64,000 bases of DNA, from the NCBI GenBank assembly GCA_014925825.1, contig JACGCK010000026.1, positions 124,001-188,000 on the forward strand, read 5' to 3'. A model generated the notes under the pieces. It saw nothing but the letters and a program-made list of their open reading frames with translations, did not search any database and was not told the DNA's origin. The DNA is from Pholiota molesta. Its lineage: Eukaryota; Basidiomycota; Agaricomycetes; Agaricales; Strophariaceae. Positions 24,788 through 37,654 of the stretch are shown here, piece by piece (position 1 is the stretch's first letter; the number at the start of each line of letters is the position of its first letter). Made by a program: the position numbers and the translations under genes.

Positions 24788-27700
24788 TCAACTAATAACC
24801 TTTTTCAACCCACTCGCCGCCGTGAACGAAGCCAATACACGGCTGTTATACACGACTTTGACCGGCCTCTGCCGCACATTTTTGCCTGCATCCACAGTGA
24901 GAGTCGCACCCGTAAGCTTGCCCTTGCTCCATTTGACGTCCACCGTTATCCCCCCTCGGACGCGTGCGCCCCGGATGGATCCCGAAGGCCATTGCGCTGG
25001 AAGAGCTGGCAGGAGGGTGATGGTTAGCGGAGAGGTAATGCTAGCTACGTCGGGCGCCTGCAGGAGACCGTTCTGCAATGGTGGATAGGTGGATAGGTTG
25101 TTAAATTAGCCTTGAGGGATTAAGTGCGAAATTAAGTGCTCACCATGACCGCCGCCGGGAACCCGAAGTTAGCGTCGATTTGGAAGATCGGGTTCGGGTC
25201 GAAGGGTTGTACAAGCTGAACAAATTAGGCCCAAAGTTCTCGCTCATCGCATACTAAAGAAATAAAAATGCAGATCGTATACCGTCAGCAAAAACACATA
25301 GAACATCCCAAAATAAAAATATGAAAACTCACCGAAAGTTCATGATAAAACATCGAGCTGTTCCCAAATTGCGCCCACGCCGCCGAGCGCCACGCCTTCT
25401 CCCACCCAGAATCCGCATCGGGCCCCGTACCATTCCCTCTATGGATGAGAGTGACCTCCGCGGCATCCAGTATCTGGGCCTTCGAATACCCCTTCGCCGG
25501 CCCTGTGCCCTGTACAGAAGCATCGAAGTTGGCGATGGCGTATCCCGGATACAGGCCGACAAGGTGGGAGAGGTGGCGATGGGTATCGGTCGGGGAGTCC
25601 TGGTCGACTTTCCATTCTGAATAATGGAGACATCGAGGATCAGACGGGAGTACGAGCGGACGATTTGAGGAAGAACGAACCTTGTAATTGGCCCCATGAA
25701 CCGACTTTGAGGCCCTTATCCATTTGTGCTCTTTTAGCGCGTACCTCTATAATCCCATATGTATATCGATCTGAGTTATGGGAGTACGCAATAAAATGAT
25801 CTATGCGTACCAGCAAGGAAAGCGGTATCAGTGTCGCCAGATGCTGCGAACCCCTTTTCGACAGCATTGAAGAGCTGCCATATCATCTGCTGTGCATGGG
25901 CACATCCTTATAAACCGAATTGAAATTGATAAGAATCTCAAACTACAAGATCGCTGCATATCCATGTACGCACCGAAGGTTATAGGTGCTTGTTCCGGCG
26001 AATTACATGGGTTGACCACCAGAGTAGAATCGTTGAAGCTGAGATCTGGGATCAGTTTATCAAGATGGAAGCTGGCCACGCCCTTCATGTATGCGTATGT
26101 ACATTATTTCATAAATCGACGGATAGCCAATGGAGAAGCGTACCTTGACGAGCGGCCAGCCTTGCGTCTTCCACCAATTAACATCGTTGGTATAGTCAAA
26201 ATGATCCCAGACGTTGAACATCTAGCATATGGAGCTATTTGTGAGCGCACATTCTCACAAACATATAAATTCATGGAAGCTTACCATCCAAACAGCGGAT
26301 TCTGCAGTGTCATTCATCTATCAGTATATCCCTTTATTTACAACCCAACAAAACATTGCATACCCGGATAATTGGCCCATTCCGCGGTGTTGCCGCCTCC
26401 CTTCATTCCGGTGTGGCCAAAGATCTACAAAGAAAAACTTCAGTTTCTGGGTACGTTGCCTCGATTAAAAAGCTTACGTTCATCTGTAAAACGAGAAATT
26501 CTATCAGGTTACATGTTCTTGGGGGCCAAGCATTTCAGAAAACAAACCTCATTATGAGTGACCCATCCACGAGTGATGTTATAAAGAACCTGGGCGGTAT
26601 ACGCTCCACGAGGAGCCCATGTTTTCTATACGACGTTGATGATTAATGTTAGCTGTGGAGCAGGAGGTATATGCGACAGGACAGGCGTACTTCGAAATAA
26701 TCAAAGAGAGGCAGTGTCAACTGACTCAGTCCCGTCATTTCTGCGATCCAATAGTTCATTTGAATGTTGATATTCGAGTCTATGCAATCACCAATAAATT
26801 CCGACGGCGAAACGAAGAATAAATCAATTCTTACGATAATCTATAGTGAAAGAAAAATACGACATCAGATATATGTCAACCCAAGAAGACAAAAGAGAGC
26901 TTACCAGCACTCCACGCATTCGACAACCCATTCGCCCACTTGCCCTGAAGATTCGCCGGAAGTAATCCCCTCGAGCTGCTCGCCAGCATATACCGCCCAT
27001 AATTGAACAGCACCCAATCCAAATACGCATTCGTACTCGCCGCCCCATCCACCTCGTACTTCCCCTTCAACACATCCGTCGGCTGCGTGAGGTCGGGCGT
27101 CTGCCCCAGATCCAGCGCGAAAGACGCGGAGAGCACGCCCTGGACGTCGGCGGTGTGCTGCGCGAGGAGGGCGGCGTAGTCCGCGAGCACGGTGCCCGGG
27201 GAGGTGGACGCGGGGAGCTGCTGGAGCTTGGCGACGGGGTCCGTGCCGCGGAAGCTGAAGTTGTGCGCGGCGTCGCCGGCGTCCATGTCGTATTCCGTGT
27301 CGCCCACCCATGCGATCCATGCATCATGGACCTGCCCCGCCGAAGCAGCGGAGCTGGAGGGCAGGTGGATCGTCCCGTTCGGGGGGGACCCGGACGCCAC
27401 CGGCTGTTGTATGCATTGGAACTGCGCCGCTGGCGAGCTGGAGAAGGCGCGGAAGATGAACGCGTACGCCATTCCTGGGGGGACGTGGACACAAAGCCTT
27501 CGACGAGTAAAGTGTTTTGAGCCACGCAGGTGATGTTAGGCGCGGGGAGTCCGGATTCCTGTGCGATGGAGAAAGCGTAGGTAATGTCCGGGAGGGGCTC
27601 GGCGTTGGTGGTGGATATGTGCTCGACGCAGGCATGCGTGGGGTTGGAACAGAATGTCGTCCTAATTGAATGAATATCGCAAGGGTGGATTGTAAGCGTT

Positions 27701-28550
27701 GAAGTATGGGACGAGATTTATGGGAACAGTTGATTTTTTGTTGGCTTACCGAAGGAGGTTGGTGCCGTTTTGCGTCCAGGACGTTCCGGCGAGGCCTTGA
27801 TCTAGGTCCAGCCATCGGTTGTAGTTCGCAACTGCGCCAGTGATATCGAGTGTGGATAAAAGGTTCCCTGCACCGGAATAGGAGCCTAGTATGAGGACCA
27901 ACAATCAGTGTTGTGTTCTTACATGAGAATGAAGTCTCAGGTGTACCATATTGGCCAGCGTCAGTTGCAAGGTCTTCGATATCTGCGCATTATAACGTGA
28001 AGTTAACATTGAGGTATTGTAGGTTGGAAATAGGAAGGCGAGTACTGACTGTCGATATCTCCTGTCGGGCTTTGGAATATCGAAGCGCGAATCTGTTGCA
28101 TAGCTTGAGCAGTCGCAGCTTGCTCTGATGGCTGCTTGTTGCCACCGTTGTATGTCTAAGCCCAAGATATTTCGTAATAAATATACCGTCGCCAGACGAA
28201 CATGAGCAGCATACCGGGTCGGCGAACGGACCGCCAGACCATAGGGACTCGATATTCAGTTGCGTAGTCTCCTGCTGGGTATTTCCAGGGACCATCGCTG
28301 CAGCACAGAGCCATTAACATCGTAAACAAGACGCACATTGATGGCCATAGAAAACAGAAAACTCACCAGCGAGATAGCCATTCCCCACCGGAAGCCATTC
28401 GCGCGACCATACGCCACCAGGCTGCGTGTACCAGAGACCGTTTCCAGATTTCGGAAAGCCCGCGGGTGCAGCGGCGAGGATCGTCGTAGAATAGGAAAGG
28501 ACCGACAAGAGTTGCGCGAGCTGCATGAATGCACGCACTGTCCACTGCAT
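24788..28550 (-). CDS. Secreted GH95 glycoside hydrolase (alpha-L-fucosidase type)
   Basis: GH95 enzymes remove alpha-1,2-linked L-fucose (some act on alpha-L-galactose) from glycans. The start at 28550 gives a signal peptide ([18 protein letters not shown]). [42 protein letters not shown] and [22 protein letters not shown] follow, then [25 protein letters not shown] and [20 protein letters not shown], and finally the beta-sandwich tail [24 protein letters not shown] ending at 24788. More than a dozen short introns are present. The frame breaks at the six-base G run 27477-27482 (C run on the coding strand); one more base rejoins the two conserved parts, so a sequence error is likely. The gene lies tail-to-head behind the tRNA region. 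Confidence 0.88.
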
Positions 28551-29003
28551 CGCGGTCAAGCTAGAATGGCAGCAAAAGTGTTCGATTGCCCACAGGGCGA
28601 GAGTCCCGTGTTGCATTATAAGGAGTTGACGAGTGGGATCTCCAGGTCAAGCGAGGTCCACATGATAGCCTCGAGCCGCTAGACGCGACGAAGAAGTCAG
28701 AACCGTTGGCACTCGGCCGCCAAAACGTTCCAATGTGACCTGCGAGCAGTCGCGCTCCTCAGGCTGATGCGGTGGTGCTGCATAGTCGCGTTCAACCTCC
28801 GCCGGCGTTAACGGTCCGCGCTGACGGCTCCGCGTGAAAAGAAGAAATCTGAGCGAAACGGTGGAGACTCATGGTCAAACGGAATTGAAATGATTTTTGC
28901 GGGAAAATAGAGGACATTCTCCGGCGCTTGTTCGGAGGTTATACTTTATAACCTTTAGCTGTCTTATTCCAAACCAAGGGTACAAGTCATAACAACATCG
29001 TAA
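28551..29003. other. Upstream region of the GH95 gene
   Basis: 450 bp between the GH95 start and the tRNA. It should hold the GH95 promoter. I see no coding frame. Confidence 0.4.
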
Positions 29004-29089
29004 GCATTAATGGGGTAGTGGTAACCTGGGTCGTTGCCATCTCGAGCAGAAAGCTCGACCCGCCGGGGGTTCGATTCCCTCTTAATGCA
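29004..29089 (+). tRNA. tRNA-Gly (GCC) with a 15-nt intron
   Basis: A cloverleaf can be drawn. The acceptor stem is GCATTAA/TTAATGC with discriminator A. The D arm is GGGT-AGTGGTA-ACCT. The anticodon stem is GGTCG/CGACC with loop TTGCCA...T, interrupted after position 37 by a 15-nt intron (29040-29054). The T arm is GGGGG-TTCGATT-CCCTC with one G-U pair. The anticodon at 29036-29038 reads GCC. The variable loop is short (4 nt). The internal promoter boxes TAGTGGTAACC (A box) and GGTTCGATTCC (B box) are present. Confidence 0.7.
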
Positions 29090-31788
29090 TCGCCTTAATG
29101 ATTTGATTGGTATTATTATTAATTTTTTAACAAGGCTAGTCCTGACTCTTGGCTCGAGAGAGTTCTTATTCTTTTTCATGTACTTTTGATTGCTTTGCAT
29201 GAAATTTAAAATCTGAGCTCGTAGTCCTCGACGGTTGAAGACACACGAGCAGGTATCTAATCTAGAAATCCTAAGACATAGATTTAAGAATCCTCTCATC
29301 GAGCCATGCGTTGGAAAGAGTGAGAATGCTAACTGCAGCTGACTTGGAATGAGTATTACTGATTAATCACTCAAGAGATTCCATTAGAGAAAATGTAGAC
29401 ATGACTGAGAATTAACCTCACTTGATCGTACTTTTTTATACTGGAAATACGATGAGGGTGGACTATTGTAGGGAGGAAGGGACAGGAAGGGACAGAGTCG
29501 GAATGGACAATGTCTTGTAAGGTGTCATGAACAGCTGTACTTTCTCTCAAGATCACTATCCAAGGCAGTCATGCTGACGATACAGACGTGTCGTAGGATG
29601 TAAAGGCAGTCATGATGATAATACAGACATGTCGTAGGATGTAAGTGCTTCCACGCGTACAGGCTCCGGTACCGAAATTGCTGTCTAATCCAGAGGTTTG
29701 AATTAACCAAATGAAGCAAGTCCTTGCGGCACTAAACGTACTTGTGGCAGACTCGGTCTACTTTACGCTTTGCAAATTGAATGAGGCCATGTTAACCTGT
29801 GAGTGAAGACAAATTTCTTTGCCTATGACGTAGATCACAACTCCGGGAAGCCCACCCATAATCACTACATTTCTTCTATCCCGCCACCGAACCACCGCCG
29901 TATCGCCAGCTTTAAGGTCCAGGCATGCAGCAAACACCCGAGATGCCCAGGATATTATACGAATCACTCCGTCGACGACATATCCTGCATCCTCGATGAA
30001 GCAATTTTCGCCAGATTAAGTATCGTTCGTTTGAACGCCAAACTTGGCATGTTGATTTGGTGTAATTTTTAGCGAAGCACAGCCGCAGGCAATGATACAA
30101 CATACGGATAACAATTGTTGGAATAAAAATTGGGGGAGTTGATCATTCAATGCCCTTGCGAGCGAAATTTGATTGTGTGGATACTAATAGCACACAGATG
30201 GCACATAAATTTGATCAAACGTAATCGCAAATGCCTGTTGCCCGTGCGGCGTAGACGCATACTATTACTAGTGCAAGCCTTTGAATTCACCGACGTGCAG
30301 CTAGGCTTAGAAGCTTAGACTGGCCACGTCGAGCATCAAATGTTGAATGTCGAACGGACTTTTCGTTGCTTTCCCCCGTTCAATTGTGCCACCGACCGAC
30401 AGTGACACGCCCAATGACGTTGACAGCGCCCGATCTCAAGGACGCCCTAGGTGGCTTTTGGGAAAGATTTCTTAATAAGGGACTCGCAAGTAACAGGCAC
30501 CAATAGCAGGACCCCGGAACCACTACTACCGATCTCAGCCACCAGGGCTTCCAAATCTGGAAAGTGGGACTCTGTGCGGCGCAAGCGACGCATGTCCTGC
30601 CCAAGTCCTGCCTCAAACTTCCACGTTTACAACATATAGAACCCTATAGACACACCCAAGTCATATGGCCAAGATCGACGTTTTCTCAGGCGAGGAAAGA
30701 ACAGACTTTGGATACCGTTGTCTTCCTGCCGGACGTCATACCATCATCATACTATTTATTCCAAAATTATTTCTACCATTAACCTTCGTACTCTTCCCAC
30801 CGAGTTTTCCAATCACTTACCAATTGTCGGTGATGCCCATTGCCAGATCAGAAAATGTCGTTTTGCATAACGAAAGCAACCATATGTGTCTGACATCGAA
30901 AGCTTGTCTGACTAAACGTGGGGTTTTGGAGGCTGCAAAAGTGAACTGACATCTTCCGTGCAACGGGAAATACCATCATCCAAAGAGCAGAGAACAGAGC
31001 ATAATTACGCATTGCATAGAAGGCTTTTATGATGGTCATATGACAACAAGGACCAGTGCACACGCACCTCAACGTTAAGGCGAGGTTTCGGGGATGAAGT
31101 AGTCCATGAAGATACATTAGATGTAGCAACTCCTTGACGTATTATGCAAAGCAGGTCTATAAAATGGATGAATGAATGTAACTAAGTACGTATGGGTGAT
31201 TATGAAATGGAATGGTCCGAATAGAAGAATGAACAAAGCGTGTATGAGCTGGGAGCTCCAAAGGAAATATAATAATGGAAGCTCTAACAGCTCTAGTGCC
31301 GAAAGCAATGAAGTAAAGGAGAATCTTCTGACAAACAGTGTAGTAAACCCTTACGAAAAATACAGGATATCGGAGGTCCTGGTAGGACGAAGTCTAAGTG
31401 GGTAAATACGAGGGGAATAAGAAGAGTTGCTACGGGTATGGGTATGTATGTATGTAGGTATGTAATACGGAAGTGCAAAGTCTGGGAAGAAAAGGCATCA
31501 AAGCAGCAAGGTAACCACAGCTATACCAGGAGTAAAAATTGTTTGTTTGTGAGTAACTGTCATTCGAAGCGTCCGAGGAAAGCAATTTAGTACGAGAACA
31601 CCATAAGCCATGGGTTTAACACAATCTAGAAGTCATCAGAACGTTAATGAGCGACCGCGGAACAGTAATTGCAGTGAGAAATAAGAACGTACAGGGAACA
31701 AGATATGGCATGCAACAGACAACCTAACGATAGCCATGGAATGAGCGAAGTTAATAGTGGAGTCGCAGTGATGCGCGCAGTGCAGTGC
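29090..31788. other. Gene-poor 2.7 kb stretch
   Basis: No frame on either strand shows recognisable motifs, consistent codon use or a plausible exon chain. A short imperfect duplication is visible near 29560-29645 (acagacrtgtcgtaggatgta twice, about 53 bp apart). The segment 31430-31470 is a (gtat)n-rich low-complexity tract close to the GT2 3' end. Confidence 0.5.
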
Positions 31789-34700
31789 TTACGAGAGGGG
31801 CAAAATCACAGCCCACGCAGACCCGTCGATTCTCCACACGAAGGGCACCAGGGGCGTGGAAATGATAATCATTGCGGCCATAATGACCACAGATGCAAGC
31901 AATGGGAACCAGAATCTAAACATGCACAAAGCGCCAAATGTCAATGACCATCAACGTCAGAGAAAAAATACACGCACCGCCTGGCGATCTTGGGAATTTC
32001 CTTGAAAAAATTGGAGCGCTCCACTTCTTTGACGGTAGCCGACCACTGGATATCGTAGGAGAACAAATGTGCGAGGATCGCCTGCGTGACCGGAATGGAG
32101 AGTCCGCCGAAAAAGAAGAAGCTGGTGCAAGGTAGAAAGATACCAGAAATTAGAAGATTAACTCGGAAGTGATTACCCATGGCGTTGTAAACAATGCCTC
32201 GCGAGGGACCCGACTTACAAGAATGGTATCCACATCAAGTTCTCAAAGAACGCGTAGAGCTACAAGAAAAGCCAATCAGTCAATGCACGAAGCTTCAGAT
32301 GCAGCGAGCAGGGGCGAGCGGGAGAAGTCAAACAAGCTCGGGGTCCTAGTCATATCTCTCCAACACGCACCAATTTCTTATGTCCGAGACGATACTCAAG
32401 GAGCGTATACCCGATAGTACCAGACCCCCAGAACACGACCGTGGTGGCGAGGAAGATCTCGAAACTGTGCATGAAGAACCCGTCCACTGGAAATTGGAAG
32501 CCCAGCAGCACGTAATTGATGAGCGATATTGTTATCGACGCAGCGATACCGTCTGATAATGCAAAGAGAAAATGTAATCAGTACGTGAGGAAATGAAGAC
32601 AAAAATCGAAGAAGCGGTGAGCGGGAGGGGAGGAAGCGCGGCGCGCCGGGACGGATGAGGCTCCGGGACGCCAATAGAGACCAGATGGGGGATGGGGGTG
32701 ACAAGAGATAAGAAACTGCGCACTCACAGTACGAGAACATGTCTACGAAATGCGCAGGCAAAGCAAAATCGTCAGTTCATTCCATTCGCCGAGACAGCCA
32801 GCGATAGCGCAGCAAGACGTACACGACATCATCGAAATCTTGTAATGCAGCGGCGCCTTCGACCAGAGGAACGTGTGGATCTGGGGATTAATGGGACCCC
32901 GGCGCCACCATTGTACGAGGGGGTTGAACAGCAGCTCATTGCACCCGTACGAGTATTTTTGCCACCGGTTCAGCTCATCGTCCACGCTGAGCGACACGCC
33001 CTCCTTGAATCCGCCCTTGGCGTATGTCGCCCATCTGTAGAGTGCCATCAAAGGATCAATCAAGGGACACGTGAGACTCGGAGATACGGTGTATGAAAGT
33101 AAATCGACGCACCGTACGATGTATCCCTTGAGAATCAGCCTGAGCGCCATATCGAAATCCTCAGAGACGTTCGTATCGGACCAGATTTTTTCCGTGCCAT
33201 CTACCGGATCAACGAAAGCCGCGTCCTGGATGGCCCGCCAACGGAGGAACGCATTGTGACCCATGAACGGCGCAACTTCGCCATTAGCACAAGCTAAAAC
33301 AGAGAGTGAGAATGACGAGAGAGAGAATAAACAAAGATAAAACCCACAGATGGAGATACACCTGTTAATCCTTCTGGTAAAGTACGAAATACCGTTCTCG
33401 AAATAATGATGCGCGACTTGCATAACATCTGCACCGCAAACCCATCAGCGCCATACCCCAAACAAAGGAGGCACAACAACGCACCCGACTCATGCTGGAT
33501 AATCGCCACCGTCGGACTCGCCCGCATCTCCCGCGCCGCGTCCCGCAGACAGTCCTCCGGCACGACCGTGTCCGAGTCCACGATCAGCACGATCTCCCCG
33601 ACGCGCGTCGCGCGCCCGTTCGCCGCCCACGGGCGCCACCGCCGCCCGCTCTCCTCCCACACCTCCTCGATCGCCAGCCCCAGCGCGCGCTCCTCGACGT
33701 CCGCGTCGCCGAGCCCCGCGAGCCCCGGCGCGGCGTCGCCCGCCGCGCCCGTGCCGTGCCCCCACACCACGCTCTCGTCGCCGTCGCGGTTCTGGTACTG
33801 GATCCCGTACGCGACGGGCTCCGCCGCGGGCGGGTGGTGGTGCGGCGCGTCCGTGGTCGTCGACGCGGAGAGCGACGTGCGGAGGGTGCTGGGGTGCGGC
33901 GGCTGGTGCGGGTGCTGCGGCTGCGCGAGCAGCGCCGCGAGGTGCTTCTCCATCTTCAGCGAGAGCGCGAGCGCGTAGTTCATGTTCGACGCCTTCTTGA
34001 ACCGCCCCGCGCGCTTGAACCCGTCCGCGGCGGCGTCGTGCTTCGGGCGCGCGACCCAGCCGATGTTGTGGTTCGCGTAGAACGCGAGGCGCTCGTCGCG
34101 CTCGGCCGGGGGAGCACGCGCAGGCCGTCGTCATTCACAAATATCGTCGACGTGCCGCCTTGGCGCGCGTAGGTTTGCATCGCCTTCTTCAACGAGCGGA
34201 TGGAGGGTGCCCTGCAATACCAATAAATGTAAGAATAAAAAGATACGCACAAATAACAAGACAAATACGCACAAAACAGCTTCCAGACTTTCCTTGTACA
34301 CCGGCATCTGAATCGTGATATGCGGCAGGTTATTATCCACCATCTTATTCGGCCTCGGGCGCGTGGCGGAGTAATACTTCGAGTTCTTGTGGTAGTGCGC
34401 TATCGGGCCGACCATCATCGTTACGTTCTGAACGATCTGGAGCGTGAAGAACTGTATGCCCACACCAAGGGGGGAAAAATCAAAAACCAAGTTGGTCAAC
34501 AAAAACGCAGGGGGAGGAGAATGAAGGGGAAGGGGACACGCACGAGGGAGACACAGTACAACAGGGGGATGACCGCACACAACGCGAAGCGCGTAAAGTC
34601 CCCGTCCAGGACCCATTCCATCAAAAGTGTGCGCAGCGCGTTGCCCACAAAGACTGCCAGAACAAAAAACAAAAGGTTCCCGTTAGCATTCCCATCCCAC

Positions 34701-37383
34701 ACCCCCTCCCCACACCCCCAACAACAAGAACACCAACAACAACAACAACAACGAAAAAAAGCAAAGCCACGCACCCAACGCAAGCCCCGCCGCGAGCCCA
34801 TTATACAGCGGCGCATACAGCCTTACCGGGCGCCGCCCCTCCCCGCCCAGCGCCTCCATGTCCATATCCATATCCATATCCAGCGCCTCCCCCTCCCCCC
34901 GGGAACCAGCACCGGCACCTGCACCCGCCGCCCATACCACGTCCGCTTATACCTCCGCATTGTCGCGCCGCCCACCGCGGCCCCCACCCGCCCCTTCTCG
35001 CTGTCCCCCGGCCGGCTCCGCAGCTTCTCCCGCGCCATCTCCTCCGCGCCGTCCTCGCCGTACACCCGCCCCTGCTCGCCGTACAACCCCCGCAAGCCGA
35101 GCCGCCCGCTGCGCATGCTGCCGACGCCCGCGTGCGCGGCGGCGGCGGCGGCGAGCGGCGCCGTGCCCTCCGCGCCGCTGGACGAGTGGTCGCCGACGCT
35201 CGCGGGCGCGGACGCGGTCGTGCTCGCGGAGAGCAGCGAGGTGCCGGCGGGGCGCGCGCGCCAGAGCAGCTTGATCAGGCGCTCCTCGACGTCCTGGCAG
35301 AGCGGCACGATGCGGTCGAGCGCCTCCGCCCAGATCACCATCACGCGCTCGTCGCGCTGGTGGTTGGTCGGATGCAGGGAGTAGGAATGAGATTGGATCA
35401 GATTAGATTAGAACGCGGTTCGGGGAGGGGACGTACGATGAACGCAGCGCACTGCTCCTTGTCCGCCTGCGGGAGCAGGAGCATCGTGTCGAGGATCTGG
35501 ATGCGCGTCTCCGCGTCGACGTAGATGCTGCGCTCGTCCGGCGCCCTGTAGCACGCATCCCAACCAAACCCAACCCCACGCAAAGGTCCCGACGATTCAG
35601 AGTCCACATATGCACGTGCCCGCACGATCAATGAAATCGCCCAGGGCGCACAATCGCCGCCGTAGCAGAGATCCAGAAGGCACGGTCCAGCGTAGAAGGC
35701 CAGAAGCACGTAGACGGGGAATGAACGCGGGATCAGCCGGCGCAACGACGCAACGGGGGGGATCACATCGCACGTCCGAGGCCGTGTACGGACAACGGCG
35801 GAGGCACGTTGCCGTGCAGTAGTTCACGTTCGCGCGTCCGTGGCGGGCGTGTGCCGGTCGTTGGTTGGCAAGTAGCGCGTTTGGCGTCCAAGCAGTCCGG
35901 GGAGGGACGGAGTACAGGGCAGACAGACAACAGACAGACAAACAGTCGCCGCGGTCGTTGGCGTCGGATTGGACATGGCCATAGAGGGGAATAGGTCGTT
36001 AGATTGTTCGTTGTCAGTGGGACATAGGGGGCCGAAGTGCACGTTTATTAAATTCCGTATTAGGTGTTGGCACGGCGTGGCGTGGCGTGAAATGGCACGA
36101 TAGATGTGGCAGGTCGCGGCGGGCGAAATCGAAGTTGTCGAACGCAGAAGTGCGGGTTTCGGAGCCGAATATTTGAGGGCGGGGGAGATGCACCACGATA
36201 GAGGGAAGAGGAGAAATATATCAAAAAGAGTAAAGGCATTCGTCAGCATGTGTCCAACATATACATGGCACTCGAACCAGAATGAAATCAAGCAAAGAAG
36301 AGTGGAGATGAAAGGAGGAAAGGGGACGAATCAGGATCCTGAAGGAACACCTCAAGTGGGAAATAAGATGAACGCGATATAAAAAAAGAAGATTAGAAAG
36401 GCGAGGCGAAATGAATTCGCGCGTTGCGTCTATACACACACGCTGGCTAACACGCTGGCACGCGGGTGACATGCCTAGAAGTCTTCCAAACACTCTGGCA
36501 TGACACACACACGAAAGACGACAGACGTTAGAGATACCACGAAGCAACATATGTGCGACGGCGCGGATGGAGCGCTGGATGGCTGGAGAGCGCATCCACA
36601 CACGCGCGCCTTCGATGTCAACAGAGCCGCCTGCACACTATAGCCATGGGACCATCATAACAATTCGTACGGAATTATCCAAATCGGATGTCGAGATCAC
36701 CGAAGCACCATAGCATGGGAAAATGGGCGCCTGCATTTTTTGACATGTTTTTTGTGTTCGTCATAGGGCGCGTCATAAATGACACTGGACGACGCGGCGC
36801 GCGGTGTTAGCGTTGGCGATTTGGTAAAGGGTGCAGCGGCGTGGCCGCATGGGTAGGAGGCGTGGCGCCGTGTGGTGCGTAGTTACGAAAAAAAGAAAGC
36901 AAAAGAGAAAGATGGGCGAAAAACAGTAACAAGGAAACCAGGCAGGACAAGATGTCCTGGGATTGGACAAGGGGAGATCATGGATCGGGGAGAGGGGACT
37001 CACACTTCAGCGAGGGCTGCGTGCACGGCGGCGCTGCGCACCTTTACGGCGACGACGGGGTTGAGAGCAGAAACGGCGGTCTCGAAAGGCTCGAGGGACG
37101 CGGTCTCGTATGGGAAGACGCGGAATTCGGGAGTACCGGTCGTCGATGCTGAATATATGCGTAATAATAAAAAGCCACAAAGAAATCCAACGAAATAAAT
37201 AAATCAAGCACTCAGTCAGTGCTATGAATTGCACACGAGCAGTATCAGATAGAGAAACAGACCTTCGCTGACGCGAAGGGCGACACCAGAGGAGATGTTT
37301 TCCTCATTGGGGCGGAACCAGGCGTCGCCTTGTGTCTGGCGGAAGAGCCAGTGGAGGAGGGCGTCGTTGCGGTCGTAGTCCAT
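31789..37383 (-). CDS. Fungal GT2 family glycosyltransferase (membrane polysaccharide synthase type)
   Basis: A processive-type family 2 glycosyltransferase, similar in architecture to the fungal GT2 proteins needed for hyphal growth. Start 37383 (MDYDRNDALLHWLFRQTQ). Conserved N-terminal blocks (SIYVDAETRIQILDTM, VIWAEALDRIVPLC) come first, then transmembrane segments and the catalytic region: ITIQMPVYKESLEA, EIVLIVDSDTVVPEDC (DxD), WSDTNVSEDFDMALRL (acidic catalytic motif) and NRWQKYSYGCNE (QxxRW-like). Further hydrophobic helices end at stop 31789. An unusually long intron (35546-37003, 1458 nt) separates exons 2 and 3. Two frame breaks fall in homopolymers (34108-34112 and 34895-34900), each removable by one base. 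A DMDMDMDM run lies near 34860-34885. It is divergently paired with the Kre6-like gene. Confidence 0.83.
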
Positions 37384-37654
37384 GGGGCGCCTGTCGTCGG
37401 TGTTGTCGTCGGCAGGAAGTAAGAACAGGAAACCAGACAGGTAAGAAGGAAGGAGGAAAGAGGAGGGCAGGGAACGATGTAGGCCAGCCACCACGGCGAA
37501 TGAAAAGCAAAGCGCGTATCCCGATGGGATCTGCAGATCGCAGGGTGTCTGGGGACTGGCTGACGCTTCGGATAAGGAGTGACGTCAGAGGCACGGAAGG
37601 ACAGTTCACGCTTTGAGAAAAGGCAGCCAGCCGCTCAACCACATCCCCCAACCC
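37384..37654. promoter_or_regulatory. Shared divergent promoter of GT2 and the Kre6-like gene
   Basis: Only 271 bp separate the two start codons. Both products belong to wall-glucan or polysaccharide synthesis, so co-regulation is likely. The segment contains a perfect CRE-like palindrome (next entry). Confidence 0.6.
37580..37587. promoter_or_regulatory. CRE/ATF-like site TGACGTCA
   Basis: A perfect 8-bp palindrome, 68 bp before the Kre6-like ATG. It is the consensus site of bZIP (ATF/CREB) regulators, which act in stress and wall responses in fungi. Only the site is seen; binding is inference. Confidence 0.5.

Noticed and set aside
33492..34172. Long plus-strand frame opposite the GT2 gene
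   Set aside because: A GC-rich antisense shadow of the GT2 coding exon; Arg/Pro-rich without motifs.
34320..35384. 354-codon plus-strand frame
   Set aside because: Antisense to GT2 exons and introns; composition typical of GC-rich shadow frames.
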